Shown in pieces: positions 1 through 11,648 of a stretch of DNA of 64,000 nt. The DNA is taken from contig NC_037680.1 in NCBI RefSeq assembly GCF_003255815.1, positions 9,628,564-9,692,563 of the forward strand, given 5' to 3'. The notes beneath the pieces were generated by a model. It was not told where the DNA came from and did not search any database. It saw only the letters and a program-made list of their open reading frames with translations. Numbering within the stretch: position 1 is the stretch's first letter; each line of letters begins with the position of its first letter. This DNA comes from Theropithecus gelada. Taxonomy: Eukaryota; Chordata; Mammalia; Primates; Cercopithecidae. The position numbers were made by a program, and so were the translations under genes.

Positions 1-58
1 TCTATAAATTACATAGTTTGTGGTATTCTCTTGTAGCAGCAGAAAATAGAGTAAGACA
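1..58 (+). repeat. 3' tip of an MLT1/MaLR-type LTR (partial)
   Basis: The window opens with the typical end of a mammalian MaLR LTR: a 'taaattac' stretch, then 'gtggtattctcttgtagcag', then a 'gagtaagaca' terminus. The rest lies outside the window, so the subfamily cannot be given. Confidence 0.4.
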
Positions 59-104
59 GAAGACATTCCTTTGACATATTGATTTCAGTTCATTTGGGAT
101 CTCA

Positions 105-485
105 GTTATATGTGGAATCTTAAAACATTAAATTTATAGAAATAGACAGTAAAATGATGATTACCAAAGACTGGCAGGGGAGTGAGAGGGAGGAAATAGA
201 GAGCTGTTGATCAAAGGGTACCAAGTTTCAGATAGACAGGAAGAATAGGTTTTGAGATCTATTGCCCAGTAGAGTGACTATAGTCAGTAATGTGTTGTAC
301 ATATCAAAATGAGAGTAAATTTCAAATGACCTACCATAAAAAATGATAGGTAGTTGGAGTGATGGATATGTTTATTAGCTTGATTTAATAATTTCATATT
401 GAATACATATATTAAAGTATATTGTACCCCATAAATGTGTACAATTATGACTGGTCAATCAAAATAATAACAGTTTTTGAAAGAC
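105..485 (+). repeat. L1M-type LINE, 3' UTR fragment
   Basis: Matches the 3' UTR shared by L1MA/L1MB elements in the expected order: 'gatgattaccaaagactggc', 'gactatagtcagtaatgtgt', 'gtgatggatatgtttat', and 'gtaccccataaatgtgtaca' near the end. It is strongly diverged and has lost its 5' part. A second copy of the same kind lies at 30293-30650. Confidence 0.6.
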
Positions 486-709
486 TATGAGAAAAGCCCA
501 AGTACTTGATAGAACCATCCAGAAGGCAAGGCTAGAGTGAAGACCTGAGGTACAGAAACTGAATCCAATACACTTTCCATATCCCAGTGAGCATTTCCCT
601 AGAACCAAAGTCTCTCTGGATGTTCATACCTGCCCTCCCCCTTGTTCTTTGCCTCCCATTTTGCTGGTTGCCTGTACTTTTGGCTTCTTGGCTTTGCCTT
701 ATTTTACAT

Positions 710-945
710 TGCAGTGGGTAAGAGTTCAACGTGTCCTTTGTCGTTAAATAGACCTTGGCCAGAATCCTATCCTCTACTTACTGACTGACTGAGATTGCTT
801 AAATCCTCTGAGTCTGATTGTTTTCATTTATGATATGGAGATAATCCCACTTCTCTAACAAGGCTGTTGGAATTATTAAATGAGAATTATTAACTGAGAT
901 GCTATCTCTGAACAACTTAATAAAATTATTGACCCATAACGGGAG
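710..945 (+). repeat. MIR SINE
   Basis: Reads like the body of a MIR in sense orientation: a 'gaccttggcc' region, 'cttaaatcctctgagtctga', 'atatggagataatccca', then 'aaggctgttggaattattaaatgag'-type sequence. Divergence is high, as expected for this pre-eutherian SINE. Edges are approximate. Confidence 0.5.
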
Positions 946-1036
946 CAAGAGTGATGTTAGTTTTTGTTTGTTTGTTTCTTCCTGAATCATACTCATCATT
1001 CTAGTTTATGGTTCACCACTGATCCTGTTCTTAGAT

Positions 1037-1086
1037 GCATACACACACACCCCCCCCCACACACATACATATACATACATATACAT
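1037..1086. repeat. Compound simple repeat (CA)n-(C)n-(CATA)n
   Basis: An 'acacacacac' run passes into about ten C residues, then 'acacacatacatatacatac'. The pure C run makes this prone to slippage and to sequencing error. Confidence 0.85.
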
Positions 1087-1352
1087 GGTGAGAGGGTCTC
1101 CATGGTCCCTCTATCAGGATGCTTTGATAACAGTAACACTTGGTTAAAATTCTTGAGCTATCATTAACCTATTAGAGGCTGGAGGGGAAACAAGGGACTT
1201 GCTTCTTTCAGTTTTGCTCACTTCCTGCAGGTGCCACCTCAACAGTGGGCTTTCATCCTGGCAATAGCAGTTGGTCCCAGTTCCTACATCTCCTTGAGTG
1301 TTCCCAAACCAGCCTCATTGTGCCCCCTCATAGATAGTCAAAGTGGTGGCAA

Positions 1353-1732
1353 AGTACCCTGCTATGGTCTAAATGTTTGTATCTCTCCAAAATCCAGAGG
1401 TTGAGTTTCATATGTTCAAAACCCTCCAAGGTGAAAACATCAGGAGGTCGGGCTTTTGGGAGGTGATTAGATCATGAGGATGGAGTCCTTATGAGTAGGA
1501 TTAGTGCCCTCATAAAAGATGCCTGAGAGAGACTCCTTACCCCTCTACCTTATGAAGACACAAGAAAACAGACATCTACACACCAGGAGGCAGACCTTCA
1601 CCAGACACTGAATCTGCTGACACCTGTATCTTAGACTTCTCAGCCTTTAGAACTGTGAGAAACAAATTCCTTGTTTATAAACTACCCAGTCTAAAGCATT
1701 TTGTTACAGCATCCCCAAAAGACTATAAGCAA
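1353..1732 (+). repeat. MLT1-class MaLR solo LTR
   Basis: An almost complete LTR of about 380 bp starting with 'tgctatggtctaaatgtttg'. It carries MLT1 landmarks in order: 'ttgggaggtgattagatcat', 'ggattagtgccctcataaaa', 'ccttatgaagacacaagaaa', 'agaactgtgagaaacaaatt', 'aaactacccagtctaaagca', ending near 'gactataagcaacac'. No internal sequence or second LTR is next to it. I could not find a convincing target duplication, so the edges are uncertain by a few bases. Confidence 0.7.
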
Positions 1733-2085
1733 CACACTCATTAGAGGTCTAGGCCCCAATTCTGTAGTGTCCCTTCTCTGAGCTTCTGATATAGCGCCAC
1801 CAGCTGAACAGAGCCCCTCCCTCCAAAGGTCTGGACTTCAGTTTCACAGGCCCCCTTTCCAGGTTTCTTGATCCTAAGAACCCCAAACATCTTTACTCCC
1901 TGCCCCACCCCCACTCCACCACCACTTTAGAAGTGGTAGCTGCTTTCTTCCATAACCAGCTCTGTAAAATCTCAAATCTAGTCCTTCAGTTCTTGTTTGG
2001 CCAATTTCCTCTAATAACTTTCCTCTGTTAAAATATCTGATATGCTTTATATTTTCCTGACTGGACACTGACTAATACAAATGAT
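1733..2085 (+). repeat. Possible old LTR remnant beside the MLT1
   Basis: Low-CpG, C-rich sequence ending in 'ggacactgactaatacaa', a terminus style common in old ERVL/MaLR LTRs. Together with 1180-1352 it may be one older element split by the MLT1 at 1353-1732. I cannot name the family, and it may instead be unique DNA. Confidence 0.28.
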
Positions 2086-2172
2086 ATCAAGATCAGTCTT
2101 TTCCAAAATAAAGGAAGAAAAAATTGCCAAAGGGCAACAGGAAGATTGTGAAAAGAGAGAAGGTAAAAATTT

Positions 2173-2174
<2 letters not shown>

Positions 2175-2211
<37 letters not shown>
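2175..2211. repeat. (GT)18 microsatellite
   Basis: Uninterrupted GT dinucleotides for about 37 bp, bounded by 'aattttc' and 'gatgtctatc'. It creates spurious open frames on both strands. Likely polymorphic. Confidence 0.95.
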
Positions 2212-2212
<1 letters not shown>

Positions 2213-3590
2213 TGTCTATCTATATATTCAGTTAGCATTTGCTTCTCAGACAATAGAGAAACTACCAGAAGGGTGTCTCTATCTACCTCATCCAGCAAAC
2301 TTTAGTATATCTAGACACTCAAGAAGCTTCTTTGCATTTATCATCCAGCTGCTAATTAATCAAATGTTCTCTAGATATCAGTTTATGGCCTCATCTTTAA
2401 ATGACCCATCATTGTTGACATCCAATCTCAATACCTGAGGCCAAGTAAATTCTTTTGGTCTTTTGGCATATTTACAAAGGATAAAACTTTCCTTTCCAAA
2501 TTCTTATAAAAGAACATTCTCCATCTTATTATCAACTTGTGTTATGTCCAAATTCATTATTTTGTCACAGCTTCCGTTTTCAGATTTTTTAAGATGAAAG
2601 GCAATAAATACAGAAAGAAATACAATAATAGAGAAAGATTACATGTTTTAAAGTGCTTTTAAATGATTTCCCAGAGATAGAGCAATATTTACAGATCTTA
2701 CTTAACATGTACTCTCTTATAGTATAAAAATACTTTAGTCAACTGGGGTGGCAAATGCAAAAGTACATAAGATGAGTTAAATGTGGTTGAATTTTTACAG
2801 GCACTCTTTAAAGAGTTCTGAATTAATAGACATTGAAGCAAAATGAAAACTCAGCATCTGCTCAAATACTAGCACTGCATAGGCTCAGGTGGCATGGCTG
2901 TGGATAGGGACATCTTTTAAGCAATAAAATTTTATAACAAAGACATACATATAATAGCCCATGAAAACTTTCACATTTTTGTTTACTATTTCTATAATTC
3001 TTAGCAAATAAAACTGTAAATTTTTTCAGTGAGATTACTATACTTGTTCCTCTCTCAAATTATCTAGTTACCATTTATTAAGACAGATTTTTAAAGACCT
3101 CCAAATTTCACAAAAGCTCTGATAGAAAACTTCTCACAAAACATAGCATTTCACTACAAAATGAACTCTCTCCGGGGACCCCAATACCACCTGTAATTTA
3201 GATGAAAAAACCAAAAGCGAATGCTTTTCTTTAATGGCTCAAACCCTGGCCCATTCTACCACTAAAACCAAACCTTTTGGAGTATGTTGAAACTACTGTT
3301 TTCTAAAAATATTCATTATCTTTTGCCTTACTCTTGCAGAAAACCCTGGCCAAATGACCTCAATAATGTATACTCAATCAGAATGTGCCTATCAGACTCA
3401 GCTACTCCAAAGCCATGTTATGTCACTCCCTTTTGAAAACTTCCAATATTGTCCCATTAGCTATCTTTACAGAGATAGGCACAATGTAGGTATGACTAGA
3501 TTTCCTAATCCTTGTAGTAGGAACCTCTGTACTAGAAATAAATGCTCTCTATTATTCATCCTCGTTTCTTTCTCCTCTAGAAAGTGACAT
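2212..3590. other. Unique intronic DNA, no recognised element
   Basis: About 1.4 kb of AT-rich sequence in which I see no exon, RNA gene or recognisable repeat. Short open frames lack codon bias and homology that I can recall. Confidence 0.5.
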
Positions 3591-3639
3591 GATTATCTTC
3601 CACGCACAACTGTTAAACTCATACGTGCTTCTTTCTTTC

Positions 3640-3732
3640 CACATGCTGCTTCCCTTGCCTGAACTATCTCTTCAAACTTTTCTCTCTTTAATACCCAGCT
3701 CAAGTTAGTTTCATCTGTTCAGTGAAGCTTAA
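3640..3732 (+). repeat. L2 LINE fragment
   Basis: 'cttcccttgcctgaactatc' followed by 'acccagctcaagttagtttc' and 'agtgaagctt' follows the L2 3' region (the 'cctggaatgccctt ... agctcaa ... gaagcctt' series). Confidence 0.45.
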
Positions 3733-3734
3733 TA

Positions 3735-3960
3735 GCAATTTTGCACTCCCGATGTACCAGGCTCTGGTGTAAGTAGCTTTATAGATATTAACTTGTGTAA
3801 TCTTTCCACAAATACTATGAGGAAGATAATATTATTATTCCCATTTTATAAAAGATGAAAATGAGGCAGAAGAAGTTGAGTAACTTGTGCAAGATCACAC
3901 TGTATAGACAGCCAGGATCTGAACTCAGGGAGTCTGGCTCCAGAAATCAGCTTTTAACTG
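3735..3960 (-). repeat. MIR SINE
   Basis: Reverse complement of the MIR consensus: 'cccattttataaaagatgaa', 'gaggcagaagaagttgagta', 'acttgtgcaagatcacactg', 'ggatctgaactcaggg' and 'agtctggctccag'. One of the better-preserved MIRs here. Confidence 0.7.
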
Positions 3961-4069
3961 CTGTTTTTATGGAAAATTTGCTGGTTTTTTGCCTTATTGC
4001 TGTCTTTATTTACCTGCCACTGCCTCTAAATTCTTGCAGCATACTTTCACTAAAATAGAAAATTAAACA

Positions 4070-4258
4070 CTTAATAATATGAAATGCCAGGCAATGTTCT
4101 TGAGCTCATAGAAACATAAATGGAAATATTTGTTTATGTGATGCCTACAGATGAGGAAACTAGGGTGTAGAAAAAGTCTGTTATTTGCTAAAAATTCAAT
4201 AGAAGCCAGGTATCCTGACTCCCAGCTCAGCGCTCTGCCTCCTACATGGGTTTTACCA
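4070..4258 (-). repeat. MIR SINE, diverged
   Basis: 'acagatgaggaaactagggt' and 'gaagccaggtatcctgactc', 'cagctcagcgctctgcctcc' are the antisense MIR core and 5' end. Internal small deletions are evident. Confidence 0.5.
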
Positions 4259-4559
4259 TCATTCGTGGCCTCTAGTTGCTTGCAGTGTTTACCTTTCCTT
4301 TCTCTTGCAAAACAATCCTCCATTTGACCTGTAAACCTCTCAGCAATTACTACACAGTGATGTTCTATTCTTTATTCAAACTGAAGACCCAACTATTTTA
4401 TTTTTATTACAATTCATTTCCCATGTTCAGTTTTTTATGGGAATGACTGAATCCTCCAATCTTTCCAAGTCGAAATTGAGTGTCTCTGCCACTTCATTGC
4501 ATCCCATGCGCCATTTTGATAAACCTCACCACGTCCTACATGAGATTTCTGAACTTATT

Positions 4560-5114
4560 GGTTGAGAGATTTGAGCAAGTCTCCTTATGTTTCTGGGTTT
4601 CAATGTCCTCTTACCAGGTCCTACCAGCATTAAAGTAAGTCCCTCTCTTACATGCTATGTAATACCACCTTGCTGCACAGACCATTCTTCTGGATTTTTC
4701 TTCTTGAAAGAAATCTTTCTTCTTGGAACCACTATACCTGCTTTGCTTTAATTATACTCCAGCAGTCCTCACTTCCTGCTCTCTGGCCCCTTCTCTCTCT
4801 ACGCACCATCCCTGTCCTGGATTCCAGAGCAAAAGTTAACTTATTCCACTTACCTCCCAAGAATAGTAGAACAAGGATTGAAACTGGGCAATTTGTGCCC
4901 AGAGTTCATCTGCCTGATACCACACTTCGCTGCCACTGTGTATTCCTATATTTGAATGTATAGGAAAGTACACTGAGTGTATCTCTGTATTTTATGCTAA
5001 TTTCTTATTAAACAAATACTTTCCCCCTGTCTACTTGGCACTACAAACTGTTTTCAGTTCTAGTTTCCTGGAGCACAGAAGCTGTCTACTATCTCTCATA
5101 GTACCTGTGTGCCT
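4560..5114. other. No gene seen; possible short MIR trace at the left edge
   Basis: 4560-4615 resembles the sense MIR core ('gagcaagtctccttatgttt') but is too short to be sure. The rest is unique AT-rich DNA. Confidence 0.3.
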
Positions 5115-5255
5115 GTCTTAGTGTTCACTAGAACCTAAGGACTGGAAAGCCAGGATCATGAATGTGCTGCTCATACCTGCATCCCCAGTTCTTAGCATGG
5201 CATCTGGATAGCTTACAGATGCCAAAAAAAATTTGTTGAACGAAAATATCATATT
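5115..5255 (+). repeat. L2 LINE, 3' end
   Basis: Follows the end of L2: 'aagccaggatcatgaatgtg', 'cctgcatccccagttcttag', 'catggcatctggatagctta' and terminal 'tttgttgaacgaa'. Confidence 0.6.
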
Positions 5256-5340
5256 TCTTAAGAGATGACACTACTTCCCTATCTCAAATGACAATTTAAT
5301 AGCTATACCCTAATACAGAGCCACACCCAAGGGCACTCAA

Positions 5341-5363
5341 TGCTGCTGCTGTTGCTGCTGCTG
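5341..5363. repeat. Short imperfect (TGC)n repeat
   Basis: Seven to eight TGC units with one TGT interruption ('tgctgctgctgttgctgctg'). Too short to be clearly unstable. Listed because a second CTG/CAG tract lies in the DPP10 leader at 53691-53756. Confidence 0.75.
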
Positions 5364-5964
5364 ACTGTGCCGAGAACACTATCCAATTTGATATAATTAA
5401 TTGGATATGGAAAGCAACCTGTATTTAACTTGTATTTAAGACAGCTTTTATTTAGTTTTATATTAAAGAAAAATATATTGAAATGCAAAATAGCTGCTCC
5501 TAGAAGTTTTTCGAAAATGTCAGCACGTGCATATACATTTTATTTACCTTCTCCCTTGAAATCTCATAGGACATTTTCAATGTTAAATAATGCCCATTGC
5601 ATAATTCTTATTTTTTAGTTTGTCCTTATTTTTATTTTTTAGTTACACATATGTGTGTTCTTACCGTTATGGTTACTATTATTCAATCAAAAGAAAATTA
5701 AGATAGTTTGGTTAGTTGATCACTGATAACCTAACCTTAATGGCTCATTTAACAGCCCTCACTAGGGGCTTTTAACATTTCATGAAAATGTTTTAAAATA
5801 AAAAATTAGCTTTGGGGATAAAATTATACAATATGTCACTCTGTCAGAAAAAAGAGTTTCTGATGTGATAGCTTCTATTAAAAAAAGAGTCACTCGATGA
5901 ATAATATATTAATTAGATAGTTTAAAATAATATTTGAAGTAGGAATGCACAAGTCAATTCAGCT
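5364..5964. other. Unique AT-rich intronic DNA
   Basis: No repeat or coding signal recognised in this 600-bp stretch before the short L1 insertion. Confidence 0.45.
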
Positions 5965-5978
5965 ATAACAAACACTTT

Positions 5979-6096
5979 TTTTATTATTATACTTTAAGTT
6001 GTAGGGTACAGGTGCACAACATGCAGGTTTGTTACATACGTGTACATGTGCCATGTTGGTGTGCTGCACCCATTAACTCGTCATTTACATTAGGTA
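5979..6096 (-). mobile_element. 5'-truncated primate L1 (L1PA-like) with 14-bp target duplication
   Basis: A 118-bp piece of the extreme L1 3' end in antisense, recognisable from 'ttattattatactttaagtt', 'catgcaggtttgttacatac', 'gtgctgcacccattaactcg' and 'tcatttacattaggta'. It is flanked by perfect direct repeats of 'ataacaaacacttt' at 5965-5978 and 6097-6110. These are a target-site duplication and define a complete, severely 5'-truncated retrotransposition event. The perfect duplication suggests a fairly recent, primate-lineage insertion. Confidence 0.9.
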
Positions 6097-6110
6097 ATAA
6101 CAAACACTTT

Positions 6111-7419
6111 CAACTGATGGCCCTTAGCCAGAGGGACAGAGATGAAATATATATAACCCTATATGATATCTGGTCATAGAATTAGCAAAGGGATGTTAAT
6201 CCTTCCTAGTTCTTGAGCAAAAGCTTATATTCATTCATTAGTCCATTTTTTGAGGTTTGACAACTGTTTTCGATGAATTCGAAATGCCTCCAAGAAAAAG
6301 CACTAAAGGAAAGGCACCACCCTGCTCATCAGGTCTTAGGAAAATCCTTTTCGAATCATGAATACCTTGTCTAAGAATGTTCTCTAAATTTGCCTTCCAA
6401 GGCAATCTACTTAAATTCCAGAATTAAATAACCGAAAATGAATCCTTCTAGAACTTACCTGACAAGTATTCATCTTGAAAGTATGTATTTTTATTCTTCA
6501 GTGAGTAAAATCTTCAAGCAAAATAGGTAAAACTTTTCCAGGGGAATGCAATATCTGGTGGAGAAAGTCTCCGGTAAGTTTCCAGTGGAAATGAACCACT
6601 TCTTCTAGTATGCGAGGAAACTGATACTTCTTATGCTGCAGAAAAGATGTGTGTGACAAAATGAAGGGTCAAGTTGGGCTGTTGAGCCTATAAATGAGGA
6701 AGAAACATTCTTCTCCCTTCATGGAGATGTAAAGAAAGGAAGTAATTATAGACTTCTTTTTATACAAAGGATATCCATTGCAAGTTTAACTACAATAGTG
6801 AAAGCTTGGAACAGATGAGATATTCATAAATTATAAGATACCCACACATTGGAATAATATAAATCCATTAATAATGTTCCAAAGATTATGTGATGAAAGT
6901 AGAAAACAGTTCATTCTGATTTTTTATTTCTTCATTATATTTTCCAAATTTTAAAAGATTTGGACTTTCTAAAATTTTCACAAATTTTCTGATCATCAGT
7001 AGAATCAAAGATAATTTTAAACTGAAAAACATGAGTATGCAGGATTCCATCAGGTATAATTGGTTTCCTTGATAAGGTAAATTTCTTTAAAAGTCCTAAA
7101 ACACCCCTAGTATAAATCATATGTAAGTAAAAGAGCACAGTGCTGAGGTATGAACTTGCCAGGGCATAATGAGCACTCAATGAATACTTCAATGCTAATT
7201 ATGGATCTGACACGATGCTTGTTTTATAACACGATTCCACTACATCTTCAAACCCTATTAGCATGGCAACATTAATATCACAATAAAAATCTTACAACTA
7301 AATATATCTACTAATGTCTCTTCTATAAAAATCAATTCAACTAATTCTTAAGCACCTTCTCACACAAGTTGTCTGAGTTCACATTATCCCCCATGTATAC
7401 ATCACGGATTAGCTAAAAT
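6111..7419. other. Mostly unique intronic DNA, possible L1M trace
   Basis: No gene seen. 6785-6900 ('ctacaatagtgaaagcttgg', 'cccacacattggaataatat') weakly resembles the end of L1M ORF2 in sense. The rest has no recognised element. Confidence 0.35.
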
Positions 7420-7500
7420 TCAGAGTTTTTAGGTGCCTTGCCCAAGATCACAAACCTAGATCTTAAAGTTTCAAATTCAGGACTTTTTCCAATACTCAGA
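7420..7500 (-). repeat. MIR SINE fragment
   Basis: 'gtgccttgcccaagatcaca' and 'tcaaattcaggactttttcc' match the antisense MIR core. 7555-7700 beyond it has a weak L2-like 'cctcctccacaaagtctttc' stretch that I do not annotate separately. Confidence 0.45.
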
Positions 7501-8159
7501 AATTGTTTCTCCTCACCTTCTCTCTCTTCTCCCCTTTTGCTTCTCCATAAGCCAAGTTCTATCAATTCTCTAAATCGTGCCTCCTCCACAAAGTCTTTCT
7601 TGGCTGCCTCCCGTCTACACTGGTGGCCTCTGAATGTGCATTGAGTCTTCTGGCATTGATTACAGGTGTGAAGCTCGTGAGGGAGCCCTCTCAAGGGCCC
7701 TTTACCTGCCTCTCCTTTCTCTCTCCTTCCTCCCTCAAGGAAATTAGGAAAACCCCTGCTACAACTACTGTGCTAGAGTGAAGTAGAGCTGAAATGGGTG
7801 TTGGGACTTCTATAGCTGATGGAAGTAGGAAGTAGAATGGAAAATGCCTACGCAGAGTTATAAAGGCAAGAAAGGATGGGGCAAAGCCAATTACCAATAG
7901 AAAGCTCATTTTACAAAAGACATGTGAGGAGGGGAACAAATATGGGAGCTTACCAGATGCAGAACGAGATCATGAGGGCAAGATATTCTCTAATGGAACT
8001 GTTAGTGCAAGAAATAGAGAATGAGAAATTAACGCTTTGGGAAAACGTCCTACCGTGCTATTGCTGCAACAGAGATCATTCAGAAGGCATTCTTTCCTGG
8101 TCAGTCTCTGGTGGAGAAGTCATACTGGTCTTATAAAAATTACTGGACCAGCAAATAGA

Positions 8160-8350
8160 TATATAATAAAAATAACACCTATTGAACTTTCACTGTATTC
8201 AGACATTTGTTAAGGGTTTTACAGGTATTATTTCTTTCAATTTTCACATCAGCCCAGTTCACAGTTGAGAGAACTAAGTCTCTGAGGGGTTAACAAAACT
8301 TGCTGAAGGGCACAGCTGAGTGATAGAGCCATATTCAAACCCAGGTTTAT
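8160..8350 (-). repeat. MIR SINE
   Basis: Antisense MIR: 'acaggtattatttctttcaa', 'ttgctgaagggcacagctga', 'tagagccatattcaaaccca'. The element is fairly complete but diverged. Confidence 0.6.
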
Positions 8351-8639
8351 ATGTTTTCTTAAGTGCCCTTAGGCTTATGTATTTTACGGTAGAGATTGCT
8401 GATTGAAAAATAATCACTTGTTACGTATAATCTGAGGTACTTTTACCTCCAGGAGCTAGTCCTACCAGCTTCATATACACCCAAATTCATATACCCCATT
8501 TTCAAACTCAAGGGAAAAAAAGACAATTCTCTTGCCAGGCCATTGACTGAGTGAAAAGCTAAAATGCAGTGTCCTTGAGCACTGACTGTCGCAATGAGAC
8601 AAAGGCAAATGAATAGGGGTTATCTGCCATTCTGCCTTC

Positions 8640-9400
8640 CTGGGAGATGATGTTAGCAATTACGGTATCGGTGAGAATAGTATTTAATTTTCCCTTTCCA
8701 TGTACTTGGTATATTTTTATTAAGAATCACAGGGATTGGATGCCAGGACCCTGGCTACAGCAAATGCAGCTGTTTCTGCTCATCTGCGTGTGGTTGGGAA
8801 GCTTCTGCCCTTTGTCTCATGGGCCAGGGCTGTTTGACAGCTGAACTTGGCCCAAGGGCTGTGCATCTGTTGGCAGCTGCTCAGGACGGCTGTCTCTGTG
8901 TTTAATATTAGTTGCACACTCCTTCCTGGAGAGAAGAAGGGGATGAATATCTAACACGTAACAGTGCAGGGGAGAAAGATACAGCAGGAACATTATAAAT
9001 ACATAAGGGATCTGGGCATGGATGACATTTCACAAAGACTTCTGAGGATGTTTGGACGCTGGTCAGACATTTAAAGCAGTTTCTAATGAGGCTTTATTTT
9101 GAAAACAGATTCAAGTAGGATGGAAATATTCACATGCAACCCAAAGGGTATCTGATGGAGCCAGTGCTTCAAATGTTCTCTCTGGCAGAGGTCTTCAAAG
9201 AGGCAAGAAAAATCAGAGGCTGATTTAAAGTGTTAGATGATTTAAAATTACTTAGCATGATCAAGAAGAGTGTTTATTATATGTCTGTCAAGCTTTACCA
9301 TCTGACAAATCAGCCTTGACACAGAAAATAAGCCTGTGCTTCCAAATAGGAGGATCTGGGCCAGGGCTGGGACTGGACTTTGGAAAGGACCTGCTTATTA
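8640..9400. promoter_or_regulatory. Unique stretch with clustered E-boxes; candidate intronic enhancer
   Basis: This 760-bp stretch lacks recognisable repeats and is less AT-rich than its surroundings. Between 8761 and 8879 it contains three CAGCTG palindromes (8767-8772, 8838-8843, 8874-8879), two CATCTG sites (8781-8786, 8864-8869) and one CAAATG (8761-8766). That is six E-box (CANNTG) matches in about 120 bp, the kind of site bound by bHLH factors. Such clusters also arise by chance, and conservation cannot be judged from one genome. The regulatory call is an inference. Confidence 0.25.
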
Positions 9401-9719
9401 AAAGGATGTTGCAGAGGCTCATTTAGTCTGGGGATGCCACGAGGCTGGTGTTTTCCAAAATGCATTCTGCACAGCAGTGTCCCCATGAGATCCTCGAGCC
9501 CAAATAATTGTTCTACAGCTATGTAAATTTAGAAAACACTATACACTATAGCTCTGCCACCGCTCAGAGATTCACAATGCATATTAGAAGGACATTAAGT
9601 ACTATAATTCTGTAATTACAAAAGCTGCTTACTTTTGCCCTAATTCAAGATTTACCATTTGACCACAGGCCCCATTTTCATGGATTACTATTACTAATGT
9701 CAGTAGTGATAAAAACGAG

Positions 9720-9945
9720 CCACCCTAGTTGAGAACATACTCTACATTAGACATTATTTGGGGTGAAATATGTGTCCTAACTTACTTAATCCTCATGCCA
9801 GCCAAAAGTGTAGTAGGCTATTATCAACACTTTACAGATGAAGAAACTGAGGCACAACGTAACTTGAGATCACATAACAAGCCATGGAGCCTGGCTTCAA
9901 ACCCAGGAAGTCCCACATCCCTGTCCTGTTGCTTCCCCCACTAGG
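9720..9945 (-). repeat. MIR SINE
   Basis: Well-preserved antisense MIR: 'aatcctcatgccagccaaaa', 'actttacagatgaagaaact', 'gaggcacaacgtaacttgag', 'cctggcttcaaacccaggaa'. Confidence 0.72.
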
Positions 9946-9949
9946 CCAG

Positions 9950-11638
9950 AGTTACTCAGCCAGAGGGCAACAAAGGAGGCACAGGTCAGCCCTGACATAT
10001 TGATGGCTGTCAAATTTGTGAGGTGATAAAGTTTAAAGCCATTTTTGCAACTATTCTAAAATTTAAAAAGTTGAAATTACATTTGAACACTATTTGTATG
10101 TAACTTTCTGAATTTGGCAATTATTACTTCAGCAGATGAAGACTTTATTGGAATAAAACACAGCATCTACCTGTTGAGTTACCTCCACTGCTCTGTGATT
10201 TATTTTTCACGAATAAAGCTTTTCTGTTTGTTAGTACATGTAAGTTATTTCCTGTTCTTTCTCTTACATGTGCTTATCTTTGTGATTACTCATCTAGAAG
10301 TCACTTATGATTGCTGTTGTCATTTCTCTTTTTTCTTTTTAGATATTGATATTTAGAAGATAACGGATGTTGTTAATTTTCTAATTTCTTAAACCTCTGG
10401 ATGCACTTATATTTTTATCAGCTTTTGATATTTAAAATTAGCAAAGTGGGTTTGAGGGAATTTTGTAGTGATTATTGTTTGTTTCAGCAAATTTTTATTT
10501 CTCATAAAAATAATTGAGCCTAATTCATTTAAATTGATTTATTAAAGACACGGTAGGCCTTTAAAATTTAAAATCACATTTTATAAAGGTTAAACATTTT
10601 TAATTGTTCAATTAACTGAAACTTAATAGTCTAATAACCAGAAAATTAATTTGCTAAAAGTTGTAAAGATCGTCATTTCTATTGAGAACTTTATGCTTAA
10701 CCAGGTTTAATTTTTACTTGGCATTTATTTTCCCACCACAATTAGGAAGATTTTATTAAAATTGAAGTCATCAGATTTATAACACAAACGAAGAATCCAC
10801 CACGGAAGCTGACATGACTAAAAAGCAACATGAAGATTCTCTCAAATATCTATCTGTGGGTCCTGATACTTCCTTTTTCTTCAAAACTTATTATTTATTT
10901 GCATGCAAAGGTATTAAACAAATCATCTCAAACTACACTAGGACCTTGTCAAAAGCATCTATCCATCACAGGAAATATCTGAACGTTAAATGTGTGCAAG
11001 GGCAAAATACGGAACAAAGATTTTCTTTAAGATATTTACAACAGTATTAGCTGGAGTTCAAGAAACTGGTTATAAGAACACAACATTATCACTAGATCTA
11101 AAGTACTTTTCAATTTTGCTTTCAAAAATCGACTTCCCATTTTTTTAAGCACTGGAATGAACTTAGCTAAAATTTGCAAGAATGTGAATTATGCAAAATG
11201 TAAATTGCAACTTGTAAAATTATGTTAATATTTAATGACCAATTTTATAGATTCAGAACAATTCAACTTTTAAAAGGGAGACTGAAGTGGTTGATTGGTT
11301 ATGTTAAATCAGCATTTTATTTGAATTCTGAAAGAAAATTTTTAACACTAGAAGAACAGTATCTGACTATAATTGAAGAAAAGCATGATCATTACTTTTG
11401 GAAAACTTAACATAAAAAAAGATAAGAAATCCATATGCATGCATTATTGCAAATATTTTCAACATTATAATTTCACTGAAAAGAAAAGAACAAATTAAAA
11501 TTATTAGAGTTACAGAACTATAAGTCCTTTGTCATATAATTTACAGAAATTCTGGTTGCTAGCAAGAAAGTAGTAGTCAAATGAAGAAAACAGTAATATA
11601 CACACTCCTTATATCCAATGCTGTCTATTTGTGATAAT
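9950..11638. other. AT-rich unique intronic DNA
   Basis: About 1.7 kb, very AT-rich, without a repeat or exon that I recognise. Open frames of 60-80 codons here are low-complexity and not supported. Confidence 0.45.
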
Positions 11639-11648
11639 AAAGAATTTG

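Noticed and set aside
5341..5363. The (TGC)n run as an exon with a poly-amino-acid tract
   Set aside because: The surrounding frame has no coding support and sits just after an L2 3' end. It is treated as a short microsatellite.
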